A DNA stretch of 12,276 bases from an uncultured bacterium (GTDB taxonomy: Bacteria > Cyanobacteriota > Vampirovibrionia > Gastranaerophilales > Gastranaerophilaceae), in assembly GCA_937894665.1 (NCBI GenBank), contig CALAWF010000155.1, positions 1-12,276 on the forward strand, in the 5' to 3' direction. Below the pieces are notes generated by a model, which worked only from the letters and a program-made list of their open reading frames with translations, made no database searches and had not been told where the DNA came from. Shown piece after piece: positions 1 to 6,200 of the stretch (position 1 is the stretch's first letter; each line of letters opens with the position of its first letter). The translations under genes were made by a program, and so were the position numbers.

Positions 1-128
1 TAACTTTCTTGTTTTAATCCTAAGAGTGAGATTATACCAACAATCACAATACATATAGAAATTACCAATGCAAATCTTGGTTTTCTTATGAAGAAATACA
101 ATTTTTCTTTATCAAATATCTGTTTCAT
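1..128 (-). CDS. RND-family inner-membrane efflux transporter, N-terminal fragment
   Basis: This is the first 42 codons of a gene that runs out of the window at position 1. The ATG is at 128-126. The visible protein starts MKQIFDKEKLYFFIRKPRF, followed by a hydrophobic segment (ALVISICIVIVGIISLLGL). That matches the cytoplasmic start and first transmembrane helix of AcrB/MexB-type pumps, in which a short 'F(I)xRP' motif precedes helix 1. Such pumps are proton-driven exporters of drugs and other small molecules, working as trimers in the inner membrane. Only 2 nt separate this ATG from the stop codon of the upstream membrane-fusion gene, so the two are almost certainly co-transcribed and translationally coupled. 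The family call rests on the N-terminus plus the neighbour. The substrate cannot be inferred. Confidence 0.85.
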   Translation of the reverse strand, partial: MKQIFDKEKLYFFIRKPRFALVISICIVIVGIISLLGLKQES

Positions 129-130
129 TC

Positions 131-1300
131 TTATTTACCTTTACTCTCACGCTTAGCATATTCTTCTGCTGATAAAATTTTAACTTTTTGACCGTCTGCT
201 GTAACGTTTTGGATACCAGCAACAACAATTTCATCATTCAAATTCAAACCGCTTTTTACAATCCAGTTTTTATTTACAACATCGTCAGAAACTTTAATAT
301 CTTTTCTTACCGCTTTTCCGTTTTCGATAGCCCAAACATAATAACCGCTCATTGCATCACCCTTTGTACAAGATTGAGGAACAATCATATAAGCTGTTTT
401 TTGTGGAGCGATAAGTTGAACCTTCATATAATCTCCGGGAACTAACCAATTTTTAGGATTTTCAAATGTTGCTCTCATTGGAATAGAACCTGAATTTTGA
501 TCAATTTGATTATCTACAAAGTCAATTTTACCTGTTTGTTCATACCATTGACCATTGTCAAATTGAACTCTAACTTTAACGTCTTTCAATCTGTTACTTG
601 CTTTTAAAAGTTTTACAAAATCATCGCTTCTCAAACTGAATGAAACATAAACAGGATTTGTACTAGAAATATTTACTAATGGACCAGAAGTAGCGTTAAC
701 ATAGTTCCCTTCTGTAATCTTAATTTTACCAATTCTACCATCAATTGGAGATTTGATAGAAGTGTAACCTAAGTTAACTCTAGCAAGTTCAAGTTTTTGT
801 CTTGCTGCTTCTAACAATGCTTTATTTGAATTTCTTGTAGCCAAACTTTGGTCAACATCGGAATGACTGATTAAATCTTCTTTAATCAAGGCATTTGCTC
901 GGTTCAATTCTTGTTGAGCATTTTTCAAAAGTGCTGAATATTGACTAACCGCCGCACTGGAATTGTTAACTTCAATTTGATATTCTCGAGGATCAATTTG
1001 GAAAATTAATTGTCCTTTGTGGACAAAATCTCCTTCTTTAAAATATTTCTTTAACAAAAATCCTGAAACACGAGCAATTACATCAACAGAGTATTTTGCT
1101 TCAACACGTCCCGTAGATTCTGCCGTAATATAAACCTCTTCATTATGCGGAGTATCAACAACGACTTCTTTAGGAAGTTTCATCATCTGTTGCATAACCA
1201 TCCCGCTAATCAATCCTGATGTTTTGTTATAAATAATTGGTACAATAATTACCAATAAAATAAGTATAGCCAGCTTTTTTCTTGTCATCTTAATTTTCAT
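131..1300 (-). CDS. RND efflux membrane-fusion (periplasmic adaptor) protein, AcrA/MexA family
   Basis: This 389-residue protein links an inner-membrane RND pump to an outer-membrane channel. Residues 8-23 are a hydrophobic N-terminal anchor after a Lys/Arg-rich start. No lipobox cysteine is visible, so anchoring by an uncleaved helix is more likely than lipidation. About 70-108 is the first half of the biotinyl-lipoyl domain (VIARVSGFL, then EGDFVHKGQLIFQIDP). About 110-175 is the alpha-helical hairpin, rich in Ala, Gln, Leu and Asn. 178-204 is the second lipoyl half (LGYTSIKSPIDGRIG, then EGNYV). The beta-barrel starts near 215 (NPVYVSFSLRSDDF) and the membrane-proximal domain follows. Length is normal for the family. 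GGAG at 1311-1308 lies 7 nt before the ATG and supports this start; Met5 is the only close alternative. It is first in the operon with the RND pump and is read away from a marR-type gene. Confidence 0.93.
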   Translation of the reverse strand: MKIKMTRKKLAILILLVIIVPIIYNKTSGLISGMVMQQMMKLPKEVVVDTPHNEEVYITAESTGRVEAKYSVDVIARVSGFLLKKYFKEGDFVHKGQLIFQIDPREYQIEVNNSSAAVSQYSALLKNAQQELNRANALIKEDLISHSDVDQSLATRNSNKALLEAARQKLELARVNLGYTSIKSPIDGRIGKIKITEGNYVNATSGPLVNISSTNPVYVSFSLRSDDFVKLLKASNRLKDVKVRVQFDNGQWYEQTGKIDFVDNQIDQNSGSIPMRATFENPKNWLVPGDYMKVQLIAPQKTAYMIVPQSCTKGDAMSGYYVWAIENGKAVRKDIKVSDDVVNKNWIVKSGLNLNDEIVVAGIQNVTADGQKVKILSAEEYAKRESKGK

Positions 1301-1315
1301 ACATTATCTCCAATT

Positions 1316-1339
1316 TTAGGGTAGAATATTCTACTCTAA
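1316..1339. promoter_or_regulatory. Palindromic operator candidate over the efflux start site
   Basis: The core at 1321-1334, GTAGAATATTCTAC, is a perfect 14-bp palindrome. It extends outward to TTAG...CTAA at 1316-1339 with a single mismatched pair (G1320/T1335). It touches the edge of the -10 box and covers the predicted start point of the efflux transcript. A dimeric winged-helix regulator bound here would block transcription. The adjacent divergent MarR-family gene is the natural candidate. The palindrome is seen directly; its use by MarR is inferred. Confidence 0.65.
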
Positions 1340-1367
1340 TAGTAAGAAATCTAAGAAATTTTGTCAA
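1339..1367 (-). promoter_or_regulatory. Sigma70-type promoter of the efflux operon
   Basis: Read on the minus strand, a perfect -35 box TTGACA (1367-1362) is followed after 17 nt by TACTAT (1344-1339), which matches 4 of 6 bases of the -10 consensus. Transcription should start near 1332, giving a leader of about 30 nt with the GGAG ribosome site. The 17-nt spacer carries a direct repeat, TAAGAAAT, seen on the plus strand at 1343-1350 and 1352-1359. This is a prediction from sequence alone. Confidence 0.7.
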
Positions 1368-1389
1368 TTAAATATTGAATTTTTACACT
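1361..1389 (+). promoter_or_regulatory. Predicted promoter of the marR-type gene
   Basis: TTGTCA (1361-1366, 5 of 6 matches) and TACACT (1384-1389, 4 of 6) are separated by 17 nt. The start point would lie near 1396, giving about 40 nt of leader before the ATG at 1435. The -35 box occupies almost the same bases as the opposite-strand -35 box of the efflux operon: TTGTCAA at 1361-1367 serves both. The two promoters therefore probably compete for polymerase. Confidence 0.55.
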
Positions 1390-1434
1390 AAGTATAGTAC
1401 ACTCAAGATGGTACAGGTAGAAAAGGATACGGGT

Positions 1435-1914
1435 ATGGAACAAAACGCAAAAATGATTCCTAATTTGGATGCCAATTTAGCATTTCAAATTGACTATACT
1501 GCAAATTACAACAAATCATTCAGAAGGGAATTTCAATCCCAATTTATAGATGGTTGCGGAACTCCTGACGAATTTACGATTCTGTACGCACTACACCTGA
1601 ACCCTGATATTTCGCAATCAGAACTAGCGAAAATCCTTTTCAAAGGGAAAGCACACGTAGGCAAAATCCTCAACGATATGGAAGAAAGAGGACTAATAAA
1701 AAGAATTGCCGACACCAGAGATAACATAATAATCAAGCGGAATGAAATTACCCCAAAAGGAGAAGAAGTTTTTGTAAAAGGCAATATTCAATTCTCCAAA
1801 GTTAGAAATAAAATATTAGAAGAATATACACAAGACGAATTACTCCAATTCATCAAATATTTGACAAAGTATAGAGAAATCCTTTCAACATTTGTCGATG
1901 TTAAGTTGAAGTAG
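1435..1914 (+). CDS. MarR-family transcriptional regulator, probable efflux repressor
   Basis: This is a winged-helix DNA-binding protein of 159 residues. Residues 10-55 are N-terminal helices of the dimer region. Residues 59-88 fit the helix-turn-helix (ISQSELAKIL, recognition helix KAHVGKILNDMEERGLI). Residues 90-108 form the wing with the typical D-x-RD (DTRD) and ITPKGEEVF motifs. The C-terminal helices (about 120-155) complete the dimerisation domain. MarR proteins usually repress a neighbouring gene and are released by a ligand or by oxidation. One Cys (41) is present, but nothing shows it is a sensor. I chose ATG 1435 because AAGGA at 1423-1427 lies 7 nt upstream and the length suits the family. 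In-frame TTG 1375 and ATG 1408 are open but poorly supported, and TTG 1375 lies inside the promoter. It is divergent from the RND efflux genes, so local repression of those genes is the likely role. Confidence 0.9.
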   Translation: MEQNAKMIPNLDANLAFQIDYTANYNKSFRREFQSQFIDGCGTPDEFTILYALHLNPDISQSELAKILFKGKAHVGKILNDMEERGLIKRIADTRDNIIIKRNEITPKGEEVFVKGNIQFSKVRNKILEEYTQDELLQFIKYLTKYREILSTFVDVKLK

Positions 1915-1959
1915 AGCAATAAGGAAGAAGGAAATAAGTTCGTTATGTTAATTAGTTTT

Positions 1960-1979
1960 CCCTCTCCTTGAGGAGAGGG
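1960..1979. repeat. Hairpin repeat with CCCTCTCC/GGAGAGGG arms
   Basis: CCCTCTCC (1960-1967) and GGAGAGGG (1972-1979) form a perfect 8-bp stem with a TTGA loop. The stretch 1952-2002, including CTAGGGTGAGGTGGG and flanking TTAGTTTT/AAACTAAA, reappears in the opposite orientation at about 8288-8332. It is followed by purine-rich sequence rather than a T run, so I read it as a dispersed repeat, not a proven terminator for the marR gene. Confidence 0.7.
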
Positions 1980-2023
1980 CTAGGGTGAGGTGGGAAACTA
2001 AACGCAAAATTAAACCTAGTAAT

Positions 2024-2047
2024 GTAGGGTGGGCTTACTAGCCCACC
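2024..2047. repeat. TACT-loop hairpin repeat, variant A
   Basis: GTAG (2024-2027) precedes GGTGGGCT (2028-2035), loop TACT (2036-2039) and AGCCCACC (2040-2047), a perfect 8-bp stem. The GTAG prefix and TACT loop are shared with the hairpins at 2073-2096 and 8241-8268, while the stem differs by changes matched on both arms. Confidence 0.7.
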
Positions 2048-2072
2048 AATAAAAATGTCGTTATGCTAATTT

Positions 2073-2096
2073 GTAGGTCGGCTTTACTAAGCCGAC
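2073..2096. repeat. TACT-loop hairpin repeat, variant B, copy 1
   Basis: GTAG (2073-2076), GTCGGCTT (2077-2084), loop TACT (2085-2088) and AAGCCGAC (2089-2096) form a perfect 8-bp stem. The same 24 bases occur at 8241-8264. The right flank here is ATTG, so the GTAG prefix has no partner, unlike in copy 2. Confidence 0.75.
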
Positions 2097-2174
2097 ATTG
2101 AAAACTAGTTAGAACCGTTGGAACAAGTTTGACAAATTTGCCAAGTCAGAGATCTATACATTATAAGCTCCCCA

Positions 2175-2378
2175 CTATTCTTCAACAAACGGAAAAATAT
2201 CTTGAGTTTTACATCGCAAAGCCTTGCACAATTTATCAAGGGTATCAAAATCAATGCCCTTGGTCTTTTCGTGATAAATTTTATTTAATGCGTTTTGACT
2301 TATTCCTGTAAGTTTTGAGAGTTCTGATACCCTCATTCTTTGTTCCCCAAGAATTATAGATAATCTGTTTTTTATCAT
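2175..2378 (-). CDS. Small Cro/C1-type (XRE) helix-turn-helix regulator
   Basis: This 67-residue protein is almost entirely one five-helix Cro/C1 DNA-binding domain. The helix-turn-helix falls at about 15-38 (MRVSELSKLTGISQNALNKIYHEK). It is followed by a conserved-looking DFDTLDKLCKALRC segment (43-56) and DIFPF near the end. The whole outline fits the short stand-alone family in which MIKNRL is the natural N-terminus, so I accept ATG 2378 although no good ribosome site precedes it (see the promoter entry). No toxin partner is adjacent, so an antitoxin role is not supported. It is divergent from the prepilin-like gene starting at 2502. Autoregulation or control of that gene is possible but inferred. 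Confidence 0.88.
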   Translation of the reverse strand: MIKNRLSIILGEQRMRVSELSKLTGISQNALNKIYHEKTKGIDFDTLDKLCKALRCKTQDIFPFVEE

Positions 2379-2384
2379 TCTCTA

Positions 2385-2393
2385 ATTGTATCA
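2385..2393 (-). promoter_or_regulatory. Extended -10 element of the XRE gene, possibly leaderless
   Basis: On the minus strand TGATACAAT (2393-2385) is an extended -10 box whose hexamer matches 5 of 6 bases. It ends only 6 nt before the ATG at 2378, so the expected start point falls on or next to the initiation codon. No clear -35 box is present at the normal distance, which extended -10 promoters can tolerate. Confidence 0.45.
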
Positions 2394-2422
2394 GTTTGCA
2401 TTTAAAGATTTGATTTTTCAAA

Positions 2423-2449
2423 CTATACATGGTATATCTACATGTATAG
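2423..2449. promoter_or_regulatory. 9-bp inverted repeat between XRE and prepilin genes, operator candidate
   Basis: CTATACATG (2423-2431) and CATGTATAG (2441-2449) are perfect inverted copies separated by 9 nt, so arm centres are about 18 bp apart, near two helical turns. A further CTATACAT lies just past the end of the XRE gene at 2154-2161. The repeat sits just upstream of the -10-like TATAAA at 2453-2458 on the prepilin side. Binding by the neighbouring XRE protein is inferred only. Confidence 0.4.
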
Positions 2450-2501
2450 ATGTATAAAATTTTAATAATTCTTATTATTAGGAGTTGGAAAGGAGTTATT
2501 C

Positions 2502-3239
2502 TTGATAAAAAAACAGATAAAAAGTTTGAAATTATTTCAAACAAAACTTTTTGCATTTACGCTTGCAGAGGTATTAATTACCCTCGGAATTATCGGCGTA
2601 GTTGCAGGAATGACTATTCCAACTCTTATCTCTAAAATCGGAAAACGACAACTCGAATCACAAATCAAAGCCTCTTATGCAACAATTGCACAAACAATGA
2701 GAGCTGCACAGGCAGATGATGTTGGATTTGATATGCCAATAAAAGACGGTGATACCTCCAAAATGAAAGAATGGTTTGAAACATATATGTCCCCTTATTT
2801 GAAAGTAGAAAAAATCTGCTATAACACTCCAGGGTGTTGGCATAAAAAAGGAACATCAAAGGATTTGAAAGGGAATTTAACTCCATGGGACAACAATAAT
2901 GGAATTGGAACAAATATTGTAACATTCATTATTGCAAAAGGAGCTTATTTTGATATAGATTCATATGGAACAGGAAGTATGAATGTTTATTTTGGAATCA
3001 ACACAAATGGAAGTGATGGTTTAATTTTTTATTTCGATGCAAACGGGGATAGAAAACCTAATCAAATAGGCAAAGATATTTATATAATGGCATTTACCGA
3101 TAAAGGTTTGGTTCCGGCAGGAAGCGATAAAACAAGACAAGAAGTTGAACAAAATTGCCTAAATGGAAACGGCTATTGGTGTTTGTCCTATCTAATTCAA
3201 AACGGTTGGCAAATTCCGGATGCTGTTTGGAAAAGATAA
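2502..3239 (+). CDS. Prepilin-like secreted protein with type IV pilin N-terminal signal
   Basis: This protein has 245 residues. An 18-residue basic leader ends in Ala at the prepilin-peptidase site (LFA|FTLAE). Mature Phe1 and Glu5 are in the usual places, followed by the hydrophobic helix VLITLGIIGVVAGMTIPTLI that would insert in the membrane and pack into a pilus or pseudopilus. The globular part has four Cys (106, 112, 219, 227), enough for two disulfides. It has an Asp/Asn-rich FDANGDRKPNQIGKD stretch (178-192) and an aromatic C-terminus. The start is TTG, with AGGAG (2491-2495) 6 nt upstream; no ATG fits. Minor pilins or pseudopilins act in type IV pili, type II secretion or DNA uptake. 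No pilus assembly genes are nearby, so this is an orphan and its apparatus is unknown. It is preceded divergently by the XRE gene and ends at a bidirectional terminator. Confidence 0.88.
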   Translation: MIKKQIKSLKLFQTKLFAFTLAEVLITLGIIGVVAGMTIPTLISKIGKRQLESQIKASYATIAQTMRAAQADDVGFDMPIKDGDTSKMKEWFETYMSPYLKVEKICYNTPGCWHKKGTSKDLKGNLTPWDNNNGIGTNIVTFIIAKGAYFDIDSYGTGSMNVYFGINTNGSDGLIFYFDANGDRKPNQIGKDIYIMAFTDKGLVPAGSDKTRQEVEQNCLNGNGYWCLSYLIQNGWQIPDAVWKR

Positions 3240-3265
3240 ATTTTTAAACCAGACCGAATACACAA

Positions 3266-3293
3266 AAAAAGAGCCAAATTAATGGCTCTTTTT
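3266..3293. terminator. Bidirectional intrinsic terminator
   Basis: AAAAAGAGCCA (3266-3276) and TGGCTCTTTTT (3283-3293) make a perfect 11-bp stem with a 6-nt AATTAA loop. The run of A on the left and T on the right means either strand reads as a GC-containing hairpin followed by a U tract. It lies 26 nt after the prepilin stop and 6 nt after the stop of the convergent TPR gene, so it can end both transcripts. Confidence 0.9.
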
Positions 3294-3299
3294 GGTTAT

Positions 3300-6200
3300 T
3301 TATTCTTTGGGTTCTAATTTTTTGATTATTGTTTTGTCTTTATCGTTTTTCACAAAAACTTCATTTTTATTTCCTGATTCTTTTGAAAAAATCTTTGATA
3401 AAGATTCTTTAGTGTGATTTTGGACTTCGGATTTATCCTTCTTGTGCCACCAGCTAAAAGACTTTTTCTCTTTTTGAGTTTTTTCCGGTTTGACCTTTGG
3501 TGTTTTCACCTTTTCAGCCTTTGGGGGTTTTTCAACTTTTATCTTCGGTGTTTTTTGAGTTACTGCCTTTTCTTCTTGCGTAACTTTTTCGGCTTTCACT
3601 TTTTTTTGTTTAACTTTAACCGGTTTTACTTTTGGTTCTTTTTCAAGTTTTGCAGGCTTTTCTTTTTGGATTTTCTCCTTTTGTACCTTAACCTTTTGTT
3701 CTGGGTTTTCAATCTTATTTTTACCAAACTTAAACCTATCCCAGAAAGAAGTTTTTTGTTTCGGTTCTGACACAACAACAGGTTTCATACCTTCATAATT
3801 AGTTGATTTTTGAACATTTACCGCTTTTTCTTTTACTGGTTTTGGTGCTTTTTCCACTTTTACCTTCGGTTCTTTAGCTGGTTTTTGAACCTTTTCTTTT
3901 TTCGATTTTACTGTTGCAACCGGAGTTTCTGTTTGAGCTACTGCACCATCAGAATCAGCTAATGGAGCAATTCCAAGAGCATCATTAACAATTGAAGTTA
4001 TTGATTTTTCTTGTTTTGAAATCTTGGCAGGTTTTTCTTTTTTAACCTTTTCAGGTTTTACCTTGACCGGTTTTTCTTCCACGGTCTGTAGCGATTCTGT
4101 CTTTTGTTTCTTAACTTTAATCGGTTTTTCAGCTTTTTCCTTCACTACTTTTTGAGGTTTTTCCTTCTTAACTTTTGGTTGCTTTACAGGTTTTTCCTTT
4201 TTGATTTTTTGAGGTTTAGAATTTTCCACAACATTAGCTGTAGTTTCCTCTGCATCAGAAACTACAGTATTTTCAGGTTGTTCAACTTTTTCCTCTTCAT
4301 CTCCATAATTATAAGCAGGTCTTAATTCAACAGTTTGAGTTTGTTCCGGTTCTTCAAGTTTTTCTGTAGTTTTCACTTCTTGAACTTTCACTTCAGGAGT
4401 TTTGATTTCTGGAGTCTTCATCTCCGGTACAATTACAACCGGAACAGATGTTTCAACCTTAGCCGGAAGGGTTGTAAACGGTTTATCATTAGTTCTGTCT
4501 TTAGCAATCTTGTCAGACAAATCGACAGTTTTTGAACTATGAGAAGAAACAACTTTTTCTACTTGTTCTTCCGGTAAAACAATTTTTGGCTCTTCTTGTG
4601 GAGGTTGAACATCATCAGTTGATATTTTTTTAGAGTCATCAGAAATTTTTAGCCCAGCAAAAGAATTTTCCATTTGTTTTGATACAAGGTTAGAAGTTGG
4701 GACTTGGGTATCAGCATTTGCCAAGAAACTCTGAGGTTCTAAAACAACAACATCTTCAGGATTGTCAACCTTTGGAAGAGGTTTTACAGGCGTTACACCA
4801 AAGTCTTCTGAATTGATATTTGCGTGTTTTTCCACAACTTTCACTTCCTGTTTTGGTTGTTCAACTACCGGTTCTTTTTCAGGTTCCGCATCAACAACAG
4901 GTCTTGTTTCATCAAACAGTGGAAGAGTTACAGCCATATTGTGTTTGTTTGAAGCAACTTTTTCAGGCTTTTGCTCTTTTGGTTGAACTTGTTGTTCATC
5001 AGCTTTGAAAATCATTGATTCTTTAGCCTTTTCTTCAGAAAGATCAACTTTTGCAACTTCTTCTACCGGTTTAACATCTTCATTTTGAACAGTTTGAACA
5101 TTTGAAGATTGAGCTGTTTCTTTAGGATAAGAAATTGTAAAATCCGGAGAATCTTTTATTTCGTCTGCAACAATTTTAATTTTATTAGAGGACTCGTCCA
5201 CCGTTGTAACCGTTTCCACCACAGGTTTTCTCTCTTGTGGTACATCGATTTTCACATCTTCTTTTGGCTGCTCTGCAACTGTTTTTTGAACATTTGGAAC
5301 TTCCTCAACATTTTCAACTTTCGCAATTTTTTCAGAAGATTCAGCAATTTGTGAATTTTCAGAAATTGGAGTTTGAGCAACAATTGTTTCAGTCTCTTGA
5401 GGGATTGGATTTTCGGCTACAGGCATCATCTGCAATTCTTTTGGCACTGCCATCTGAATTAAAGATTGAGATGCCAACATTTGAGCAATTGAGGTTTTAT
5501 TTTCATCTCCTAGCAAAGCATTTTGTGGTGTTGCAGGTGTCAAAGCAGGTGCAGATTCTGTTTTTGGTCTTAATGCCAAAATATCTTCCTCTGTTGTTAC
5601 ATCATCTGCCAACGCCTTGAAATCTTCTGCCGACAATTTTGAAGAATATTTGTTAAACACATAATTATCAATTGCAGAAATTTTATAATTTGGATTTTGA
5701 TAAACAAAACTTACCCCCAAATCGTCAAAAGTTGTTCTGATATAATCATACTGGGTGTCAATATCTTCCTGCGTAATCTCTACATTTGACTGTTTCAACA
5801 TCGCAATTGCAGAATTATACGCCTTGTTAAAAGTTTGATAATCCGCTAAACTTACCTTTCCGTCAACAATTGAAGGTTTATAAGAATTTAGCATCTTTTC
5901 TGTTGCTGCAAGCTGGGCTATTATAGGATTAGAATAGGCTTCCGCCAAATCTGACTTTGCACCCATACCCTTCTGTGCCAAAATTAAAGCCTTCAAATAA
6001 TAGCAATAACCAAGAAGTGTTTTTTCTTTATTTGAAACATATTTCACATCTGAATTATAAATATCAGTTGTGGAGTTATAAATTTTTTCTAAATCTTCTA
6101 ACGCTAAATCACTTTGTCCTTGCTTATATTCAGCCAATGCTTTCAAATACATTACAGAATTGTAGTTTGAAACATGTCTATATAGAAGTTTATTTGCTCC

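Larger units (their letters stand above)
1915..2170. repeat. Intergenic hairpin-repeat cluster (copy 1)
   Basis: No gene is supported in this stretch. It holds three perfect 8-bp-stem hairpins in a row (1960-1979, 2028-2047, 2077-2096). Each is preceded by related linker sequence such as TTCGTTATGTTAATT (1940-1954) and GTCGTTATGCTAATT (2057-2071). The same elements recur at 8208-8332: GGAAATAAGTTCGTTA is identical at 1930-1945 and 8214-8229. Such arrays resemble REP/MITE-like dispersed intergenic repeats. Near the right end, TTGACAAATTTGCCAA (2129-2144) is a 16-bp palindrome with one mismatched pair. Confidence 0.75.

Noticed and set aside
188..445. 85-codon plus-strand frame inside the membrane-fusion gene
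   Set aside because: It is antisense to a clear AcrA-family gene and shows no domain.
1375..1434. Longer N-terminus for the MarR protein from TTG 1375 or ATG 1408
   Set aside because: The extension overlaps the predicted promoter and leader and lacks a ribosome site; ATG 1435 has AAGGA 7 nt upstream and gives a normal family length.
1918..2100. CRISPR array or tandem repeat locus
   Set aside because: The hairpins differ in sequence, are only three, and have no regular spacer length or Cas genes nearby.
2129..2635. Small frames 2129-2311 (+), 2281-2556 (-) and 2450-2635 (+) around the XRE and prepilin genes
   Set aside because: They overlap well-supported genes in other frames, lack ribosome sites and have no protein-like pattern.
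2175..3239. Toxin-antitoxin pair made of the XRE protein and its neighbour
   Set aside because: The neighbour is a long secreted prepilin-like protein read divergently, not a small toxin in the same operon.
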